Position numbers and translations under genes: made by a program. The notes under the pieces were generated by a model, which saw only the letters and a program-made list of their open reading frames with translations, was not told the origin of the DNA and searched no databases. Shown in pieces: positions 28,629 through 38,222 of a stretch of 64,000 nucleotides of DNA. Numbering within the stretch: the stretch's first letter is position 1; each line of letters begins with the position of its first letter. Origin of the DNA: Mycobacterium sp. ACS1612 (GTDB taxonomy: Bacteria > Actinomycetota > Actinomycetes > Mycobacteriales > Mycobacteriaceae); contig NZ_LZHZ01000032.1 in the NCBI RefSeq assembly GCF_001667505.1, positions 62,001 to 126,000 of the forward strand, in the 5' to 3' direction.

Positions 28629-29750
28629 GTGACTGCCCAACAGCCCGCAGCCTCAGGACGCATCCGCGTCGCAGTTGTCTACGGTGGGCGCAGCTCCGAA
28701 CACGCCATCTCGTGCGTTTCCGCTGGCAGCATCCTGCGCAATCTGGACCCGCAGCGGTTCGAGGTGGTCGCCGTCGGCATCACCCCCGGCGGCTCGTGGA
28801 TGCTGACCGATGCCCGTCCCGAGACGCTGGCCATCACCGACGGGCGCCTGCCGGAGGTCAGTGGGCAGTCGGGCACCGAACTGGCGTTACCGGCCGACCC
28901 CGGACGCGGCGGTCAACTGTTGTCGCTCGGGCAGGGCGGCGAGGTGCTCGCCGCCGTCGACGTCGTGTTTCCCGTGCTGCACGGCCCGTACGGCGAGGAC
29001 GGCACCATCCAGGGCCTGCTCGAACTCGCCGGGGTGCCGTATGTCGGCGCGGGCGTGTTGGCAAGCGCCACCGGCATGGACAAGGAATTCACCAAGAAGC
29101 TGATGATGGCGGAGGGCCTGCCGGTCGGCGATCACGTCGTGCTGCGGCCGCGACAGGACACCGTCGAACTCGACGATCGCGAACGGCTCGGCCTGCCGGT
29201 GTTCGTCAAACCCGCGCGAGGCGGATCGTCGATCGGCGTCAGCCGGGTGACCGCATGGGACCAGCTGCCCGCCGCTATCGAGTTGGCCCGCAGACACGAC
29301 CCGAAGGTGATTGTCGAGGCGGCGATTCCAGGACGCGAATTGGAGTGCGGCGTACTGGAATTCCCCGACGGCCGGATCGAGGCGAGCACCGTCGGCGAGA
29401 TCCGGGTCGCCGGTGTGCGCGGCCGCGAGGACGGGTTCTACGACTTCGAGACCAAATATCTCGACGACGCCGCCGAACTCGACGTGCCGGCCAAGATCGA
29501 CGATGGAGTCGCAAATGCCGTGCAGCAGTTGGCCATTCGTGCCTTCAACGCCGTCGACTGTCAGGGGTTGGCTCGCGTCGACTTCTTCCTGACCGACGAC
29601 GGGCCGGTGATCAACGAGATCAACACGATGCCCGGCTTCACGACCATCTCGATGTACCCGCGGATGTGGGCGGCAAGCGGTGTCGACTACCCGACGCTGC
29701 TTGCGACCATGGTGGAAACCGCGCTCGAGCGCGGGACTGGACTGCGCTAG
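28629..29750 (+). CDS. ddlA: D-alanine--D-alanine ligase
   Basis: ATP-grasp enzyme that joins two D-Ala for peptidoglycan; the target of D-cycloserine in mycobacteria. The product has 373 residues. [13 protein letters not shown] near residue 15 and [14 protein letters not shown] near 115 bind substrate. [14 protein letters not shown] forms the grasp loop, and [23 protein letters not shown] carries the Mg2+ ligands near 315-335. It follows gpsA directly in M. tuberculosis (Rv2982c-Rv2981c) but is displaced here by the accessory block. Its end overlaps the convergent DUF3515 gene by four bases. Confidence 0.96.
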   Translation: MTAQQPAASGRIRVAVVYGGRSSEHAISCVSAGSILRNLDPQRFEVVAVGITPGGSWMLTDARPETLAITDGRLPEVSGQSGTELALPADPGRGGQLLSLGQGGEVLAAVDVVFPVLHGPYGEDGTIQGLLELAGVPYVGAGVLASATGMDKEFTKKLMMAEGLPVGDHVVLRPRQDTVELDDRERLGLPVFVKPARGGSSIGVSRVTAWDQLPAAIELARRHDPKVIVEAAIPGRELECGVLEFPDGRIEASTVGEIRVAGVRGREDGFYDFETKYLDDAAELDVPAKIDDGVANAVQQLAIRAFNAVDCQGLARVDFFLTDDGPVINEINTMPGFTTISMYPRMWAASGVDYPTLLATMVETALERGTGLR

Positions 29751-30280
29751 CCCACCGGCGCGGGATCAATCTTCCTGACGGGCAACGCTTTCGCGATGAC
29801 ATCCGACACCTCTTGAATAGGTGTGGGCCCGGACCCCTGCGGCAACGTCAATGCGACATACACGGCCCGGTCCACCGCCAACCAGGTGCTGCGGCCTTCG
29901 CCGGTGAGCTGGAACCACTGCACCTCGTCGACCACCTGCAAGGCCGACCCGACGACGAACTCGGCGGGCCGGTCCAGACCGCACCGCAGGATGACCGGCT
30001 CGTCGCCCGACGTCCAGGCCGCCGTGCCAGGGGGCGCAGGCTGGACCACGGGCGTCCGATGGTAGTCACCCAGCTGTTGCGGAAGCGCGTCGAGCAGCGT
30101 CTTGCAGTCGGCGCTGTCGGCTTGCGGTGCCGGCACGGGGGGAATGGGCACCGCTTGCTGCTCGGGCGGCGACTGTCGCAGCGCGGCGACGACGAGAATC
30201 GCGATGATCGCCCCGGCCGCGACGACTACCGCGGCGATGAGTAAGGCCTTCGGGGGTCCGTCGCGGGTCTCGGCGTTCAC
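29747..30280 (-). CDS. DUF3515 membrane-anchored protein
   Basis: The 177-residue protein has one membrane helix at residues 12-34, then a Pro-rich linker and a probably external domain with two Cys ([10 protein letters not shown] and LRCGLDRP), which could form a disulfide. This matches DUF3515, the family of Rv2980 in the same position between ddlA and thiL. The function is unknown. The GTG start is 10 bp from the RAM-domain gene, which lies upstream on the same strand. Confidence 0.8.
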   Translation of the reverse strand: MNAETRDGPPKALLIAAVVVAAGAIIAILVVAALRQSPPEQQAVPIPPVPAPQADSADCKTLLDALPQQLGDYHRTPVVQPAPPGTAAWTSGDEPVILRCGLDRPAEFVVGSALQVVDEVQWFQLTGEGRSTWLAVDRAVYVALTLPQGSGPTPIQEVSDVIAKALPVRKIDPAPVG

Positions 30281-30290
30281 CGCCCAAACT

Positions 30291-30533
30291 CTAGGGGGCC
30301 GCTGGACCGGCGATCGGGCAGGTCAGGGTGCGGGTGATGCCGGCGACCTGCTGCACCTTGGGCACCACGTTGGCCTGCAGATCCGGCAGGTTGTCGGCGC
30401 CGACGCGGACCACCACGTCGTACGGTCCGGTGACGTATTCCGAGGACAACACGCCCGGCAGGCCGGCGATCTGCTTGGCGACGACCTCGGCGCGGCCCAC
30501 CTCGGTCTGGATCAGCATGAAAGCCTCGACCAC
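30291..30533 (-). CDS. Stand-alone Lrp/AsnC ligand-binding (RAM) domain protein
   Basis: The 80-residue protein consists only of the RAM/ACT-like fold: FMLIQTEVGRAEVVAKQIAG, then VTGPYDVVVRVGADNL. It has no DNA-binding helix-turn-helix. Such single-domain proteins form dimers and octamers and bind amino acids; they may modify full-length Lrp proteins. A GGAGG site stands before GTG 30533; ATG 30518 is an alternative. It is divergent from thiL. Confidence 0.8.
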   Translation of the reverse strand: MVEAFMLIQTEVGRAEVVAKQIAGLPGVLSSEYVTGPYDVVVRVGADNLPDLQANVVPKVQQVAGITRTLTCPIAGPAAP

Positions 30534-30608
30534 CCGCTGTGCCCTCCGTTTCGCTGCATAGACTCCTGGCCGCAGGGCCCAAACGTACCGCAGCCCGGGG
30601 AAGGTGAC

Positions 30609-31562
30609 ATGGCGAGCGACGAGGCCGACACATTGGCTGGGGTAGGCGAGTTCGCCGTGATCGACCGGCTGGTCACCAACCGGGACCAGCCCGCCGCGGT
30701 GGTGCTGGGGCCGGGTGACGATGCCGCGGTGGTGGTCGCCGGCGACGGCAGGACGGTGGTGTCCACCGACATGCTCGTCGAAGGGCGGCACTTCCGCTTG
30801 GACTGGTCCACACCGCACGACGTCGGCCGCAAGGCGATCGCACAGAACGCCGCCGACATCGAGGCGATGGGGGCCCGGCCCACCGCTTTCGTCGTCGCGT
30901 TCGGTGCGCCCGCCGACACGCCGACGGCCATGGCGCTCCAGCTGGCGGACGGGATGTGGCACGAGGCCGGTTTGTTCGGCGCCGGAATCGTCGGCGGTGA
31001 TCTGGTCAGCGCGCCGCACTGGGTGATCTCGGTGACGGTGCTGGGCGACCTGGGCGGGCGCGACCCGGTGCGCCGCGGCGGCGCGCGGCCAGGTGACACC
31101 GTGGCCGTCGCGGGGGAACTCGGCCGGTCGGCCGCCGGATATGCGTTGTGGCGCAAGGGAATTGATCGGTTCGAGTCGCTGCGCCGCCGGCACCTGACCC
31201 CGGCGCCGCCGTACGGACAGGGGCGCATTGCGGCCGAGGCGGGCGCCACCGCGATGACCGATGTGTCTGACGGCTTGATCGCGGATCTGGGGCATGTGGC
31301 CGCGGCCTCGCAGGTGGGCATCGACGTGTCGAGCGCGGCGCTGTCCGCCGACCGTGACGCGTTGACCGATGCGGCCGGGGCAGCTGCGGAGGACGCGTTG
31401 GCGTGGGTGCTCGGAGGCGGCGAGGACCACGCGCTGGTCGCGACGTTCCCCAGTGCGCCGCCCACCGGGTGGCGGCCGATCGGCCGGGTGGTCGAGGGAC
31501 CTGCACGGGTGCTGGTCGACGGCGACACGTGGGCCGGAAATCCCGGTTGGCAGTCGTTCTGA
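30609..31562 (+). CDS. thiL: Thiamine-monophosphate kinase
   Basis: Phosphorylates thiamine monophosphate to thiamine diphosphate, the last step of cofactor synthesis. The product has 317 residues with GPGDDAAVV near 36, [11 protein letters not shown], then [14 protein letters not shown] and the C-terminal [14 protein letters not shown]. These are the Mg-ATP and substrate motifs of the PurM/ThiL fold. An AAGG ribosome site precedes the ATG. The gene is followed 28 bp later by ung. Confidence 0.95.
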   Translation: MASDEADTLAGVGEFAVIDRLVTNRDQPAAVVLGPGDDAAVVVAGDGRTVVSTDMLVEGRHFRLDWSTPHDVGRKAIAQNAADIEAMGARPTAFVVAFGAPADTPTAMALQLADGMWHEAGLFGAGIVGGDLVSAPHWVISVTVLGDLGGRDPVRRGGARPGDTVAVAGELGRSAAGYALWRKGIDRFESLRRRHLTPAPPYGQGRIAAEAGATAMTDVSDGLIADLGHVAAASQVGIDVSSAALSADRDALTDAAGAAAEDALAWVLGGGEDHALVATFPSAPPTGWRPIGRVVEGPARVLVDGDTWAGNPGWQSF

Positions 31563-31576
31563 CCGGCATCGCCCGC

Positions 31577-31582
31577 TAGGTT
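31577..31582 (+). promoter_or_regulatory. -10 box of ung
   Basis: TAGGTT (TANNNT) lies 8 nt before GTG 31591, consistent with an own, leaderless transcript for ung after thiL. Confidence 0.45.
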
Positions 31583-31590
31583 GGCTACCC

Positions 31591-32274
31591 GTGACTGCAC
31601 GTCCCCTGCATGAACTCGTCGAAGCTGGTTGGGCCGCCGCGCTGGAGCCGGTGAGCGCGCAGATCACTGCGATGGGGGAGTTTCTGCGCGCCGAGATCGC
31701 CGCAGGCAACCGCTATCTGCCCGCAGGGCCGAACGTGTTGCGCGCCTTCACGTTTCCGTTCGACCAGGTGCGGGTGCTGATCGTCGGACAGGATCCCTAC
31801 CCGACGCCGGGGCACGCGGTGGGGTTGAGCTTCTCGGTGGCGCCCGATGTGCGACCGCTGCCGCGCAGCCTGGACAACATCTTCGCCGAATACGGTAAGG
31901 ATCTAGGGTTCCCGCCGCCTGCCACCGGCGACCTGTCGCCGTGGGCCGAGCGGGGCGTGATGCTGCTGAACAGGGTCCTGACGGTGCGTCCGGGAAACCC
32001 GGCGTCACATCGCGGCAAGGGCTGGGAGGCCGTGACCGAATGCGCGATTCGCGCGCTGGTGGCGCGCAAGCAACCGTTGGTGGCGGTGCTGTGGGGACGC
32101 GACGCGTCGACGCTGAAGCCGTGGCTGGAGGGCGAGGACTGTGTGTCGATCGAATCGCCGCATCCGTCGCCGCTGTCGGCGTCACGCGGATTCTTCGGAT
32201 CGCGACCGTTCAGCCGGGCCAACGAACTACTGGAGAAGATGGGCGCCGACCCGATCGACTGGCGCCTCCCCTAG
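31591..32274 (+). CDS. ung: Uracil-DNA glycosylase
   Basis: Removes uracil from DNA in base-excision repair. The family-1 enzyme has 227 residues. The water-activating loop is [17 protein letters not shown], and the leucine/minor-groove loop with catalytic His is [13 protein letters not shown]. The order thiL-ung is that of other mycobacteria. The start at GTG matches the -10 spacing. Confidence 0.96.
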   Translation: MTARPLHELVEAGWAAALEPVSAQITAMGEFLRAEIAAGNRYLPAGPNVLRAFTFPFDQVRVLIVGQDPYPTPGHAVGLSFSVAPDVRPLPRSLDNIFAEYGKDLGFPPPATGDLSPWAERGVMLLNRVLTVRPGNPASHRGKGWEAVTECAIRALVARKQPLVAVLWGRDASTLKPWLEGEDCVSIESPHPSPLSASRGFFGSRPFSRANELLEKMGADPIDWRLP

Positions 32275-32329
32275 GGGCGGGCTCAACCCCGCACGAGCAG
32301 ACCTGCAGGCCCCGACACGCCGGGCGGTT

Positions 32330-32524
32330 TCAGCCGCGGGAGACCTTGCCTGCCTTGATGCAGGAGGTGCACACGTTCACACGCTTCTTGTTGCCGCCTG
32401 GGTGCGTCACCGCGCGGACGGTCTGGATGTTCGGGTCCCAGCGACGGCTGGTCCGGCGATGGGAGTGCGACACCGACTTGCCGAAGCCGGGGCCTTTTCC
32501 GCAGATCTCGCAGACGGCAGCCAT
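32330..32524 (-). CDS. rpmB: 50S ribosomal protein L28, Cys-rich form
   Basis: The 64-residue ribosomal protein has four Cys in two pairs, CEICG near the N-terminus and CTSC near the C-terminus, so this is the zinc-binding (C+) form. Zn-free paralogues are usual in mycobacteria under zinc limitation. GKSVSHSHRRTSRRWDPN is the typical L28 core. GAGGAG lies 8 nt before the ATG. The gene is convergent with ung and divergent from the DAK2 gene. Confidence 0.93.
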   Translation of the reverse strand: MAAVCEICGKGPGFGKSVSHSHRRTSRRWDPNIQTVRAVTHPGGNKKRVNVCTSCIKAGKVSRG

Positions 32525-32724
32525 ATCTAGAACTCCTCGAATCAGTACTTGGGGTCTGGGCCTATCGCCGAAAACCGGCGTGGGTGATCCCGACAACCTG
32601 ACCAGGATACCGGCCCGACCAGGGAACACCAAAAACGCATCCACCGGCACCAACGTTGCGCCGGGGCTGTCAGCCAAGGTAGCTAGGCTGGCGCGCGGGC
32701 GCCACATTTGATGGAGGTTTGCGG

Positions 32725-34356
32725 ATGTCGGCTCGGCGGCTCGATGCCTCCGCGCTACGGGACTGGGCGCATGCCGCCGTCGGCGACCTGATTTCGCACA
32801 CCGACGAGATCAACCGGCTCAACGTATTCCCGGTCGCTGACGCCGATACCGGGACAAACATGCTGTTCACGATGCGTTCGGCGTGGGCGCAGGCCGATAC
32901 GCACGCCGACAGTGACGACGTCGTGGCGGTCGCCGCGGCGCTGGCCGCAGGTGCGCTGCACGGCGCCAGGGGCAACTCCGGGGTCATCCTGTCCCAGATC
33001 CTGCGGGGCCTCGCCGACGTCGTCACCTCGGTCGCGGCCGACCGCGGCGCGCTGGCCGACGTCGACGGCCACATCTTCGGGGCCGCCCTGCGGCACGCGG
33101 TCGGTCTGGTGGTCGCGTCGATGGGCGAACCCGTGCCCGGCACCATCGTCTCGGTGCTGCAGGAAGCGGCGGGCGCCGCGGAACATGCCGGCGGCGACGG
33201 CGCCGATCTCGCCGAGGTGGTGTCGGCGGCCGCCGACGCCGCGGCCGTCGCACTCGACAAGACGACGACGCAACTCGATGTGCTGGCCGAGGCCGGCGTG
33301 GTGGACGCCGGTGGTCGCGGGCTGCTGGTACTGCTTGACGCGATGAGCAGGACCCTGACCGGGCGGGCGCCGCAGCGACACGAATACGTGCCGTCGCCGC
33401 CCACGGCCACCGTCACGACGGCCACCGCCGCCGCGCCGCAGTTCGAGGTGATGTACCTACTGAACGGCTGCGACGCCCGCGGCGTCGAGACGCTCCGCGA
33501 GCGGCTGGATCAGCTGGGCGAATCCGTGGCCATCGCCGCGTCGGCAGGCGGGGACGGCCACTACTCGGTGCATGTGCATGCCGACGACGCGGGCGCCGCC
33601 GTGGAAGCGGCGCTGTCGGTCGGGAGTCCGAGCCGCATCCAGATCACCTCACTGTCGGTCGGTTCCACCGCGCGGTCTGCCGGTGGGTGGAGCCGCGAAC
33701 GTGCGGTGCTCGCGGTCGTCGACGGCGACGGCGCCGCGGATCTGTTCTCAGGCGAGGGCGCGCACGTGCTGCGGCAGGAACCCGACGCGCCGGTGAGGGC
33801 CAAGCAGCTGCTGCACGCGCTGGTCAACACCGGCGCCGCGCAGATCATGGTGCTGCCCAATGGGTACGTCGCCGCCGAAGAACTCGTCGCGGGATGCACC
33901 GCGGCGATCGGCTGGGGCATCGACGTCGTCCCGGTGCCCGCCGGGTCGATGGTGCAGGGGCTGGCCGCGCTCGCGGTGCACGACGCCGAGCGGCAGGCCG
34001 TCGACGACGGCTACACCATGGCGCGCGCCGCCGCGGGCGCCCGGCACGGTTCGGTGCGGGTGGCCACCGAGGAGGCGCTGACGTGGGCGGGCACCTGTAA
34101 ACCGGGCGATGGGTTGGCCATCGCGGGCGACGAGGTGCTGATCGTCGGCGCCGATATCACCGAGGCCGCCGCAGGCCTGATCGACCTGCTGCTGGCGTCG
34201 GGCGGCGAACTGGTGACCGTGCTGACGGGCGTGGGCGTCGACGGCAGTGTCGGCGATGCGCTGCAGCAGCACGCGCACCGCAGGCATCCGGGCACCGAAC
34301 TGGTCGCCTATCACACGGACCACCGCGGCGACGCGTTGCTGATCGGGGTGGAGTAG
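32725..34356 (+). CDS. DAK2/DegV-type kinase-like protein (FakA/YloV family)
   Basis: The 543-residue protein has an N-terminal DhaL/DAK2 domain (about 5-205) with NVFPVADADTGTNM, the metal-binding Asp cluster, and GARGNSGVILSQIL. A middle domain and a C-terminal alpha/beta domain follow (QIMVLPNG and GWGIDVVPVPAGSMVQG). This is the layout of FakA, which phosphorylates fatty acids bound to FakB in Firmicutes; its mycobacterial role is not settled. As I recall, the region is split into two open frames in M. tuberculosis (Rv2975c and Rv2974c), while here it is one. GGAGG lies before ATG 32725. recG starts 2 bp after the stop. Confidence 0.85.
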   Translation: MSARRLDASALRDWAHAAVGDLISHTDEINRLNVFPVADADTGTNMLFTMRSAWAQADTHADSDDVVAVAAALAAGALHGARGNSGVILSQILRGLADVVTSVAADRGALADVDGHIFGAALRHAVGLVVASMGEPVPGTIVSVLQEAAGAAEHAGGDGADLAEVVSAAADAAAVALDKTTTQLDVLAEAGVVDAGGRGLLVLLDAMSRTLTGRAPQRHEYVPSPPTATVTTATAAAPQFEVMYLLNGCDARGVETLRERLDQLGESVAIAASAGGDGHYSVHVHADDAGAAVEAALSVGSPSRIQITSLSVGSTARSAGGWSRERAVLAVVDGDGAADLFSGEGAHVLRQEPDAPVRAKQLLHALVNTGAAQIMVLPNGYVAAEELVAGCTAAIGWGIDVVPVPAGSMVQGLAALAVHDAERQAVDDGYTMARAAAGARHGSVRVATEEALTWAGTCKPGDGLAIAGDEVLIVGADITEAAAGLIDLLLASGGELVTVLTGVGVDGSVGDALQQHAHRRHPGTELVAYHTDHRGDALLIGVE

Positions 34357-34358
34357 CC

Positions 34359-36572
34359 GTGGCCACGCTGACTGATCGGCTGGAGTATGTCCTCGGCAAG
34401 AAGGCCGCAGGACCGCTGGAAGAGCATTTTGGCATCCGCACGGTCAACGATCTGCTGCGGCATTACCCGCGCAAGTACAGCGACGGGTTGACGGTGCTCG
34501 ACGAGTTCGAGGAACTCGAAGAGGGTGACCACGTCACGTTCGTCGACGTCATCACCAAGGCCGAGGTCAAGTGGACCAACCGCACGCCCAAGCGGGAGTA
34601 CCTCGTCGTGACAATCGGTGACCGGCGCCCCAAAGTGACAGCGACATTCTTCAACGCCAGATTCCTCAAGAAACAACTCGTCAAGGACACCCGGCTGATG
34701 CTCTCCGGCGAAGTCGGGTACTTCAAGGGCACACTGCAGCTCACGCATCCGGCGTTCTACGTTCTCGAATCACCCACTGGCGGCAGGAGTATCGGCACCA
34801 AGTCGCTGCGGACCATCGCCGACGCATCGGGTGCCAGCGGCGACGACGTGCTGTCGGTGTTCGAGCGGGAGTTCTTCCCGATCTACCCGGCCAACAGCAA
34901 GGTTCAGAGCTGGGACATCTACGCGTGCGTGCGACAGGTGCTCGCCGTGCTCGACCCCATCGACGAGCCGCTGCCGAAATCCATTCTGCAGCAACGGAAT
35001 CTGATATCAGAAGACGAGGCGTTGCGCGCCATCCACACTGCGGAGAACGCCTTGGAGCGCGAGCGCGCCGAAGCGCGACTGACCTTCGACGAAGCGGTCG
35101 GGTTGCAGTGGGCTTTGGTGGAACGGCGGCACGGTGAACTGGGCGAAACCGGTCCCGTCGCCGACCCTGTCAGCGACGGACTGCTCAGCGCGATGCGTGA
35201 GCGGATGCCGTTCGAATTGACGCAGGGCCAAACCGAAGTGCTCGAGGTGCTGTCGGCGGAAATGTCGGCCAACCGACCGATGAACCGCATGCTGCAGGGG
35301 GAGGTCGGTTCGGGCAAGACCATCGTGTCTGTGCTCGCCATGCTGCAGATGGTCGACGCGGGATACCAGTGCGCGCTGTTGGCGCCGACGGAAGTCCTTG
35401 CCGCTCAACATGCCCGGTCGATCCGCGACGTGCTCGGCCCGTTGGCGATGGCCGGCCAGTTGGGTGGTGCCGACCGCGCCACCCGCGTCGCGCTGTTGAC
35501 CGGGTCGATGTCGGCGCCGCAGAAGCGGGCAGTCCGCGACGAGATCGCGGCGGGGGAGGCCGGCATCGTGATCGGGACGCACGCGCTCCTGCAGGAGGCG
35601 GTGGAGTTCCAGCGGTTGGGCATGGTGGTCGTCGACGAGCAGCACCGGTTCGGGGTGGAGCAACGGGATCGGTTGCGCGCCAAGGCTCCCGAGGGTTTGA
35701 CGCCGCACCTGCTGGTGATGACAGCGACGCCGATTCCACGCACCGTTGCGTTGACCTACTTCGGTGATCTCGAAACGTCGACATTGCGTGAGTTGCCGCG
35801 CGGACGCCAGCCGATCGCGACCAACGCCATCTTCGTCAGGGAGAAGCCCGCGTGGCTGGAACGGGCGTGGCAGCGGGTCATCGAAGAAGTGCGCGCGGGT
35901 CGGCAGGCCTACGTGGTGGCATCGCGTATCGACGACAGCGACAAGCCCGCGAAGAACGAGCAGGGGCCGCCCGCCACCACGGTGGTCAAGTTGTTCGACC
36001 AACTGCGTCATGGCCAACTGTCCGGACTTCGCCTCGGCTTGATGCACGGCCGACTGCCCAGCGACGAGAAGGACGCCGTGATGGCAGACTTCCGGGCAGG
36101 CAACATCGATGTGCTGGTCTGCACCACCGTCATCGAAGTGGGCGTGGATGTGCCGAACGCGACGGTGATGGTGGTCGTCGACGCCGACCGGTTCGGCATC
36201 AGCCAACTGCACCAGCTTCGTGGCCGGATCGGCCGCGGCCAGCATCCGAGCCTGTGCCTGTTGGCCACCCAGCTGCCGGAAGGGTCGAAAGCCGGGGCCC
36301 GGCTGAAGGCGGTGGCGGGCACGTTGGACGGCTTCAAGCTCGCCGACCTCGACCTCGAGGAACGTCAGGAAGGAGATGTGTTGGGCTACAGCCAGTCCGG
36401 GCGGCCCATCACGCTGCGATTCCTGTCGCTGTCCAAGCATCTGGAGATCATTCTCGCCGCGCGCGAGTTCTGCTTGCAGTTCTACGAACAACAGCCGGCG
36501 CATCGTGGGATGGCGGTGCTGGCAGCGCCGTTCACCAACGCCGACCGGGTCGAGTTCCTGGACAAGACGTGA
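34359..36572 (+). CDS. recG: ATP-dependent DNA helicase RecG
   Basis: Branch-migration helicase that remodels stalled forks. The product has 737 residues with an N-terminal wedge/OB domain (about 60-180). The SF2 motor follows, with Walker A GEVGSGKT near 310, DEQHRFG for motif II, and MTATPIPRT for motif III. The second half has LMHGRLPSDEKD, TTVIEVGVDVPNAT and HQLRGRIGRG for motifs IV-VI. The GTG start is two bases after the DAK2 stop. The TGA overlaps the GTG of the HNH nuclease gene. Confidence 0.97.
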   Translation: MATLTDRLEYVLGKKAAGPLEEHFGIRTVNDLLRHYPRKYSDGLTVLDEFEELEEGDHVTFVDVITKAEVKWTNRTPKREYLVVTIGDRRPKVTATFFNARFLKKQLVKDTRLMLSGEVGYFKGTLQLTHPAFYVLESPTGGRSIGTKSLRTIADASGASGDDVLSVFEREFFPIYPANSKVQSWDIYACVRQVLAVLDPIDEPLPKSILQQRNLISEDEALRAIHTAENALERERAEARLTFDEAVGLQWALVERRHGELGETGPVADPVSDGLLSAMRERMPFELTQGQTEVLEVLSAEMSANRPMNRMLQGEVGSGKTIVSVLAMLQMVDAGYQCALLAPTEVLAAQHARSIRDVLGPLAMAGQLGGADRATRVALLTGSMSAPQKRAVRDEIAAGEAGIVIGTHALLQEAVEFQRLGMVVVDEQHRFGVEQRDRLRAKAPEGLTPHLLVMTATPIPRTVALTYFGDLETSTLRELPRGRQPIATNAIFVREKPAWLERAWQRVIEEVRAGRQAYVVASRIDDSDKPAKNEQGPPATTVVKLFDQLRHGQLSGLRLGLMHGRLPSDEKDAVMADFRAGNIDVLVCTTVIEVGVDVPNATVMVVVDADRFGISQLHQLRGRIGRGQHPSLCLLATQLPEGSKAGARLKAVAGTLDGFKLADLDLEERQEGDVLGYSQSGRPITLRFLSLSKHLEIILAAREFCLQFYEQQPAHRGMAVLAAPFTNADRVEFLDKT

Positions 36573-37273
36573 GCCGGGGCAGGCTGGTCTGGCTGGCGCT
36601 CGTCGTCGCGTTGGCGGTGGTGGTCGCCGTCCAGACGGTGACGGCCACCGACCGGAGCCCGTTCGTCGCCGAGGCCGACATCCCCACCGTGGCACCGGGT
36701 GTCGACGTGCTTGCCGGCATCCTGGTCGTGCCGATACGGATCCGCAGCCACGACTACCGTCGCGACGCGTTCGGCGACTCCTGGACCGACGACAATCCCG
36801 CACCCGGCGGGCACAACGGCTGTGACACCCGCAACGACATCCTCGACCGCGATCTGATCGACAAGACGTACGTGTCGATCAAGCGGTGCCCCACCGCGGT
36901 CGCCACCGGCACGCTGCACGACCCGTACACCAGCGACACCATTGCGTTCACGCGTGGCGCGCAGGTCGGCGCGGCGGTGCAGATCGACCACATCGTCCCG
37001 TTGGCGTTGGCGTGGGACCTCGGCGCCCGCACCTGGACCCCGGACGTGCGGTTGCGCTTCGCCAACGATCCCGCGAATCTGCTTGCCGTCGAAGGGCAGA
37101 CCAACCAGGACAAGGGCGACAAAGAACCGGCGGTGTGGATGCCGCCGAACATCGCGTTTCGTTGCCAGTACGCGATGCAGTTCATCGCGGTGTTGCGCGG
37201 CTACGCACTGCCGATCGATGCGCCGTCGGCGCAGGCGCTGCGGGCGGCCGCGGACACCTGCCCCAAGGGCTGA
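36569..37273 (+). CDS. Secreted HNH-type nuclease (DUF1524-like)
   Basis: The 234-residue protein begins with a hydrophobic signal peptide or anchor (residues 6-26). The mature part carries the HNH/DUF1524 signature: QIDHIVPLALAWDLG with the catalytic Asp-His, then an Asn in DPANLLAV and the closing TNQDKGDKEPAVWMPP. Cys pairs (CDTRND and RCPTA, later FRCQY and DTCPKG) suit an extracellular protein. The GTG overlaps the recG stop by four bases, so a secreted nuclease is translationally coupled to a cytosolic repair helicase. The DNA or RNA target is unknown. Confidence 0.8.
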   Translation: MSRGRLVWLALVVALAVVVAVQTVTATDRSPFVAEADIPTVAPGVDVLAGILVVPIRIRSHDYRRDAFGDSWTDDNPAPGGHNGCDTRNDILDRDLIDKTYVSIKRCPTAVATGTLHDPYTSDTIAFTRGAQVGAAVQIDHIVPLALAWDLGARTWTPDVRLRFANDPANLLAVEGQTNQDKGDKEPAVWMPPNIAFRCQYAMQFIAVLRGYALPIDAPSAQALRAAADTCPKG

Positions 37274-37301
37274 GTTCCGTCTGCTCGCCGGGGGCCAACG
37301 A

Positions 37302-38222
37302 CTACGGCACCTTGGGTTTGACCTCCTCGATCACCCACTGCAGGTAGTCCAGGTAGGCGTCGACGTCGGGCACCGGCGGAATCGGCACACCGGTGATCGT
37401 GACACCCAACTCGGAGAAGTAGCCGAGTTGGTCGATGATCTCGTCGACGCTCATGCCCGGCCGCTGGGTGGGGTCGTCGACGACCACGTGACCCTCACCG
37501 ATCTGCGAGACGCCGAGGCCGTACAGCACCTCGAACGGCCTGCCGTCATAGCCGGGTTGCGACTTGATGAAGTCGAGCTTCGCGGGAATCTCGGCGGGCG
37601 GCGTCAGCCACGGGAACCACCCCGACGCATACTTGGCCGCTCGTTTCAGCATCGGCTCGGCGTCACCGCCGATCCAGATCGGCACATGCGGCTTCTGAAT
37701 CGGCTTCGGTTCGAACGTCACGTCCTTGAAAGAGACGTACCTGCCGTCGAATTCCGGGGTATCGCTGGTCCACAACTCGACGATCGCGGCGAGGTACTCG
37801 TCGGCCATCCGGCCTCGCTCGTGAAACGGCACGCCCAGGACCTTGAATTCCTCGGCGTCCCAACCCACCCCGAACGTGACACCGATTCGACCGTTGCTCA
37901 TCCAGTCGGCGGTGGAGATGGCCTTGGCCATCACCACCGGGTGCTGCACCGGCAACAGTGTGACGCTGGAGACGAGCCGAATCCGTTGCGTCGCACCGGC
38001 CAGGAACGCCTGCGCGACGGTGGAGTGGAAGTAGTGCGGGCCGGACAGGTCGACGTGTGAGTTCGACACCACGAAGTGTTCCGGGATCGGGATCATGTCG
38101 AATCCGAGTTCCTCCGCGCGCCTTGCGACCCTGATCTGATCGGCGCCTGTGACGTCGGCCTCGAAGGGTTGCGACAGCGCCATGACACGGGCGGTGTTGG
38201 GCATCGTCAAAGAAAACTTCAT
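37302..38222 (-). CDS. LLM-class F420-dependent oxidoreductase
   Basis: The 306-residue TIM-barrel protein is of the luciferase-like monooxygenase superfamily. MKFSLTMPN starts the barrel, EELGFDMIPIPEHFV follows, then STADWMSNGRIGVTFGVGWDAEEF and KPHVPIWIGGDAEPMLKR near 185. Most actinobacterial members of this subfamily use F420 rather than FMN. The ATG overlaps the end of the epimerase gene upstream (ATGA), so the two form an operon. The substrate is unknown. Confidence 0.85.
   Translation of the reverse strand: MKFSLTMPNTARVMALSQPFEADVTGADQIRVARRAEELGFDMIPIPEHFVVSNSHVDLSGPHYFHSTVAQAFLAGATQRIRLVSSVTLLPVQHPVVMAKAISTADWMSNGRIGVTFGVGWDAEEFKVLGVPFHERGRMADEYLAAIVELWTSDTPEFDGRYVSFKDVTFEPKPIQKPHVPIWIGGDAEPMLKRAAKYASGWFPWLTPPAEIPAKLDFIKSQPGYDGRPFEVLYGLGVSQIGEGHVVVDDPTQRPGMSVDEIIDQLGYFSELGVTITGVPIPPVPDVDAYLDYLQWVIEEVKPKVP

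Noticed and set aside
35007..36803. 598-residue open frame antisense to recG
   Set aside because: It crosses the recG-HNH junction and has no domain; typical codon-mirror artefact.
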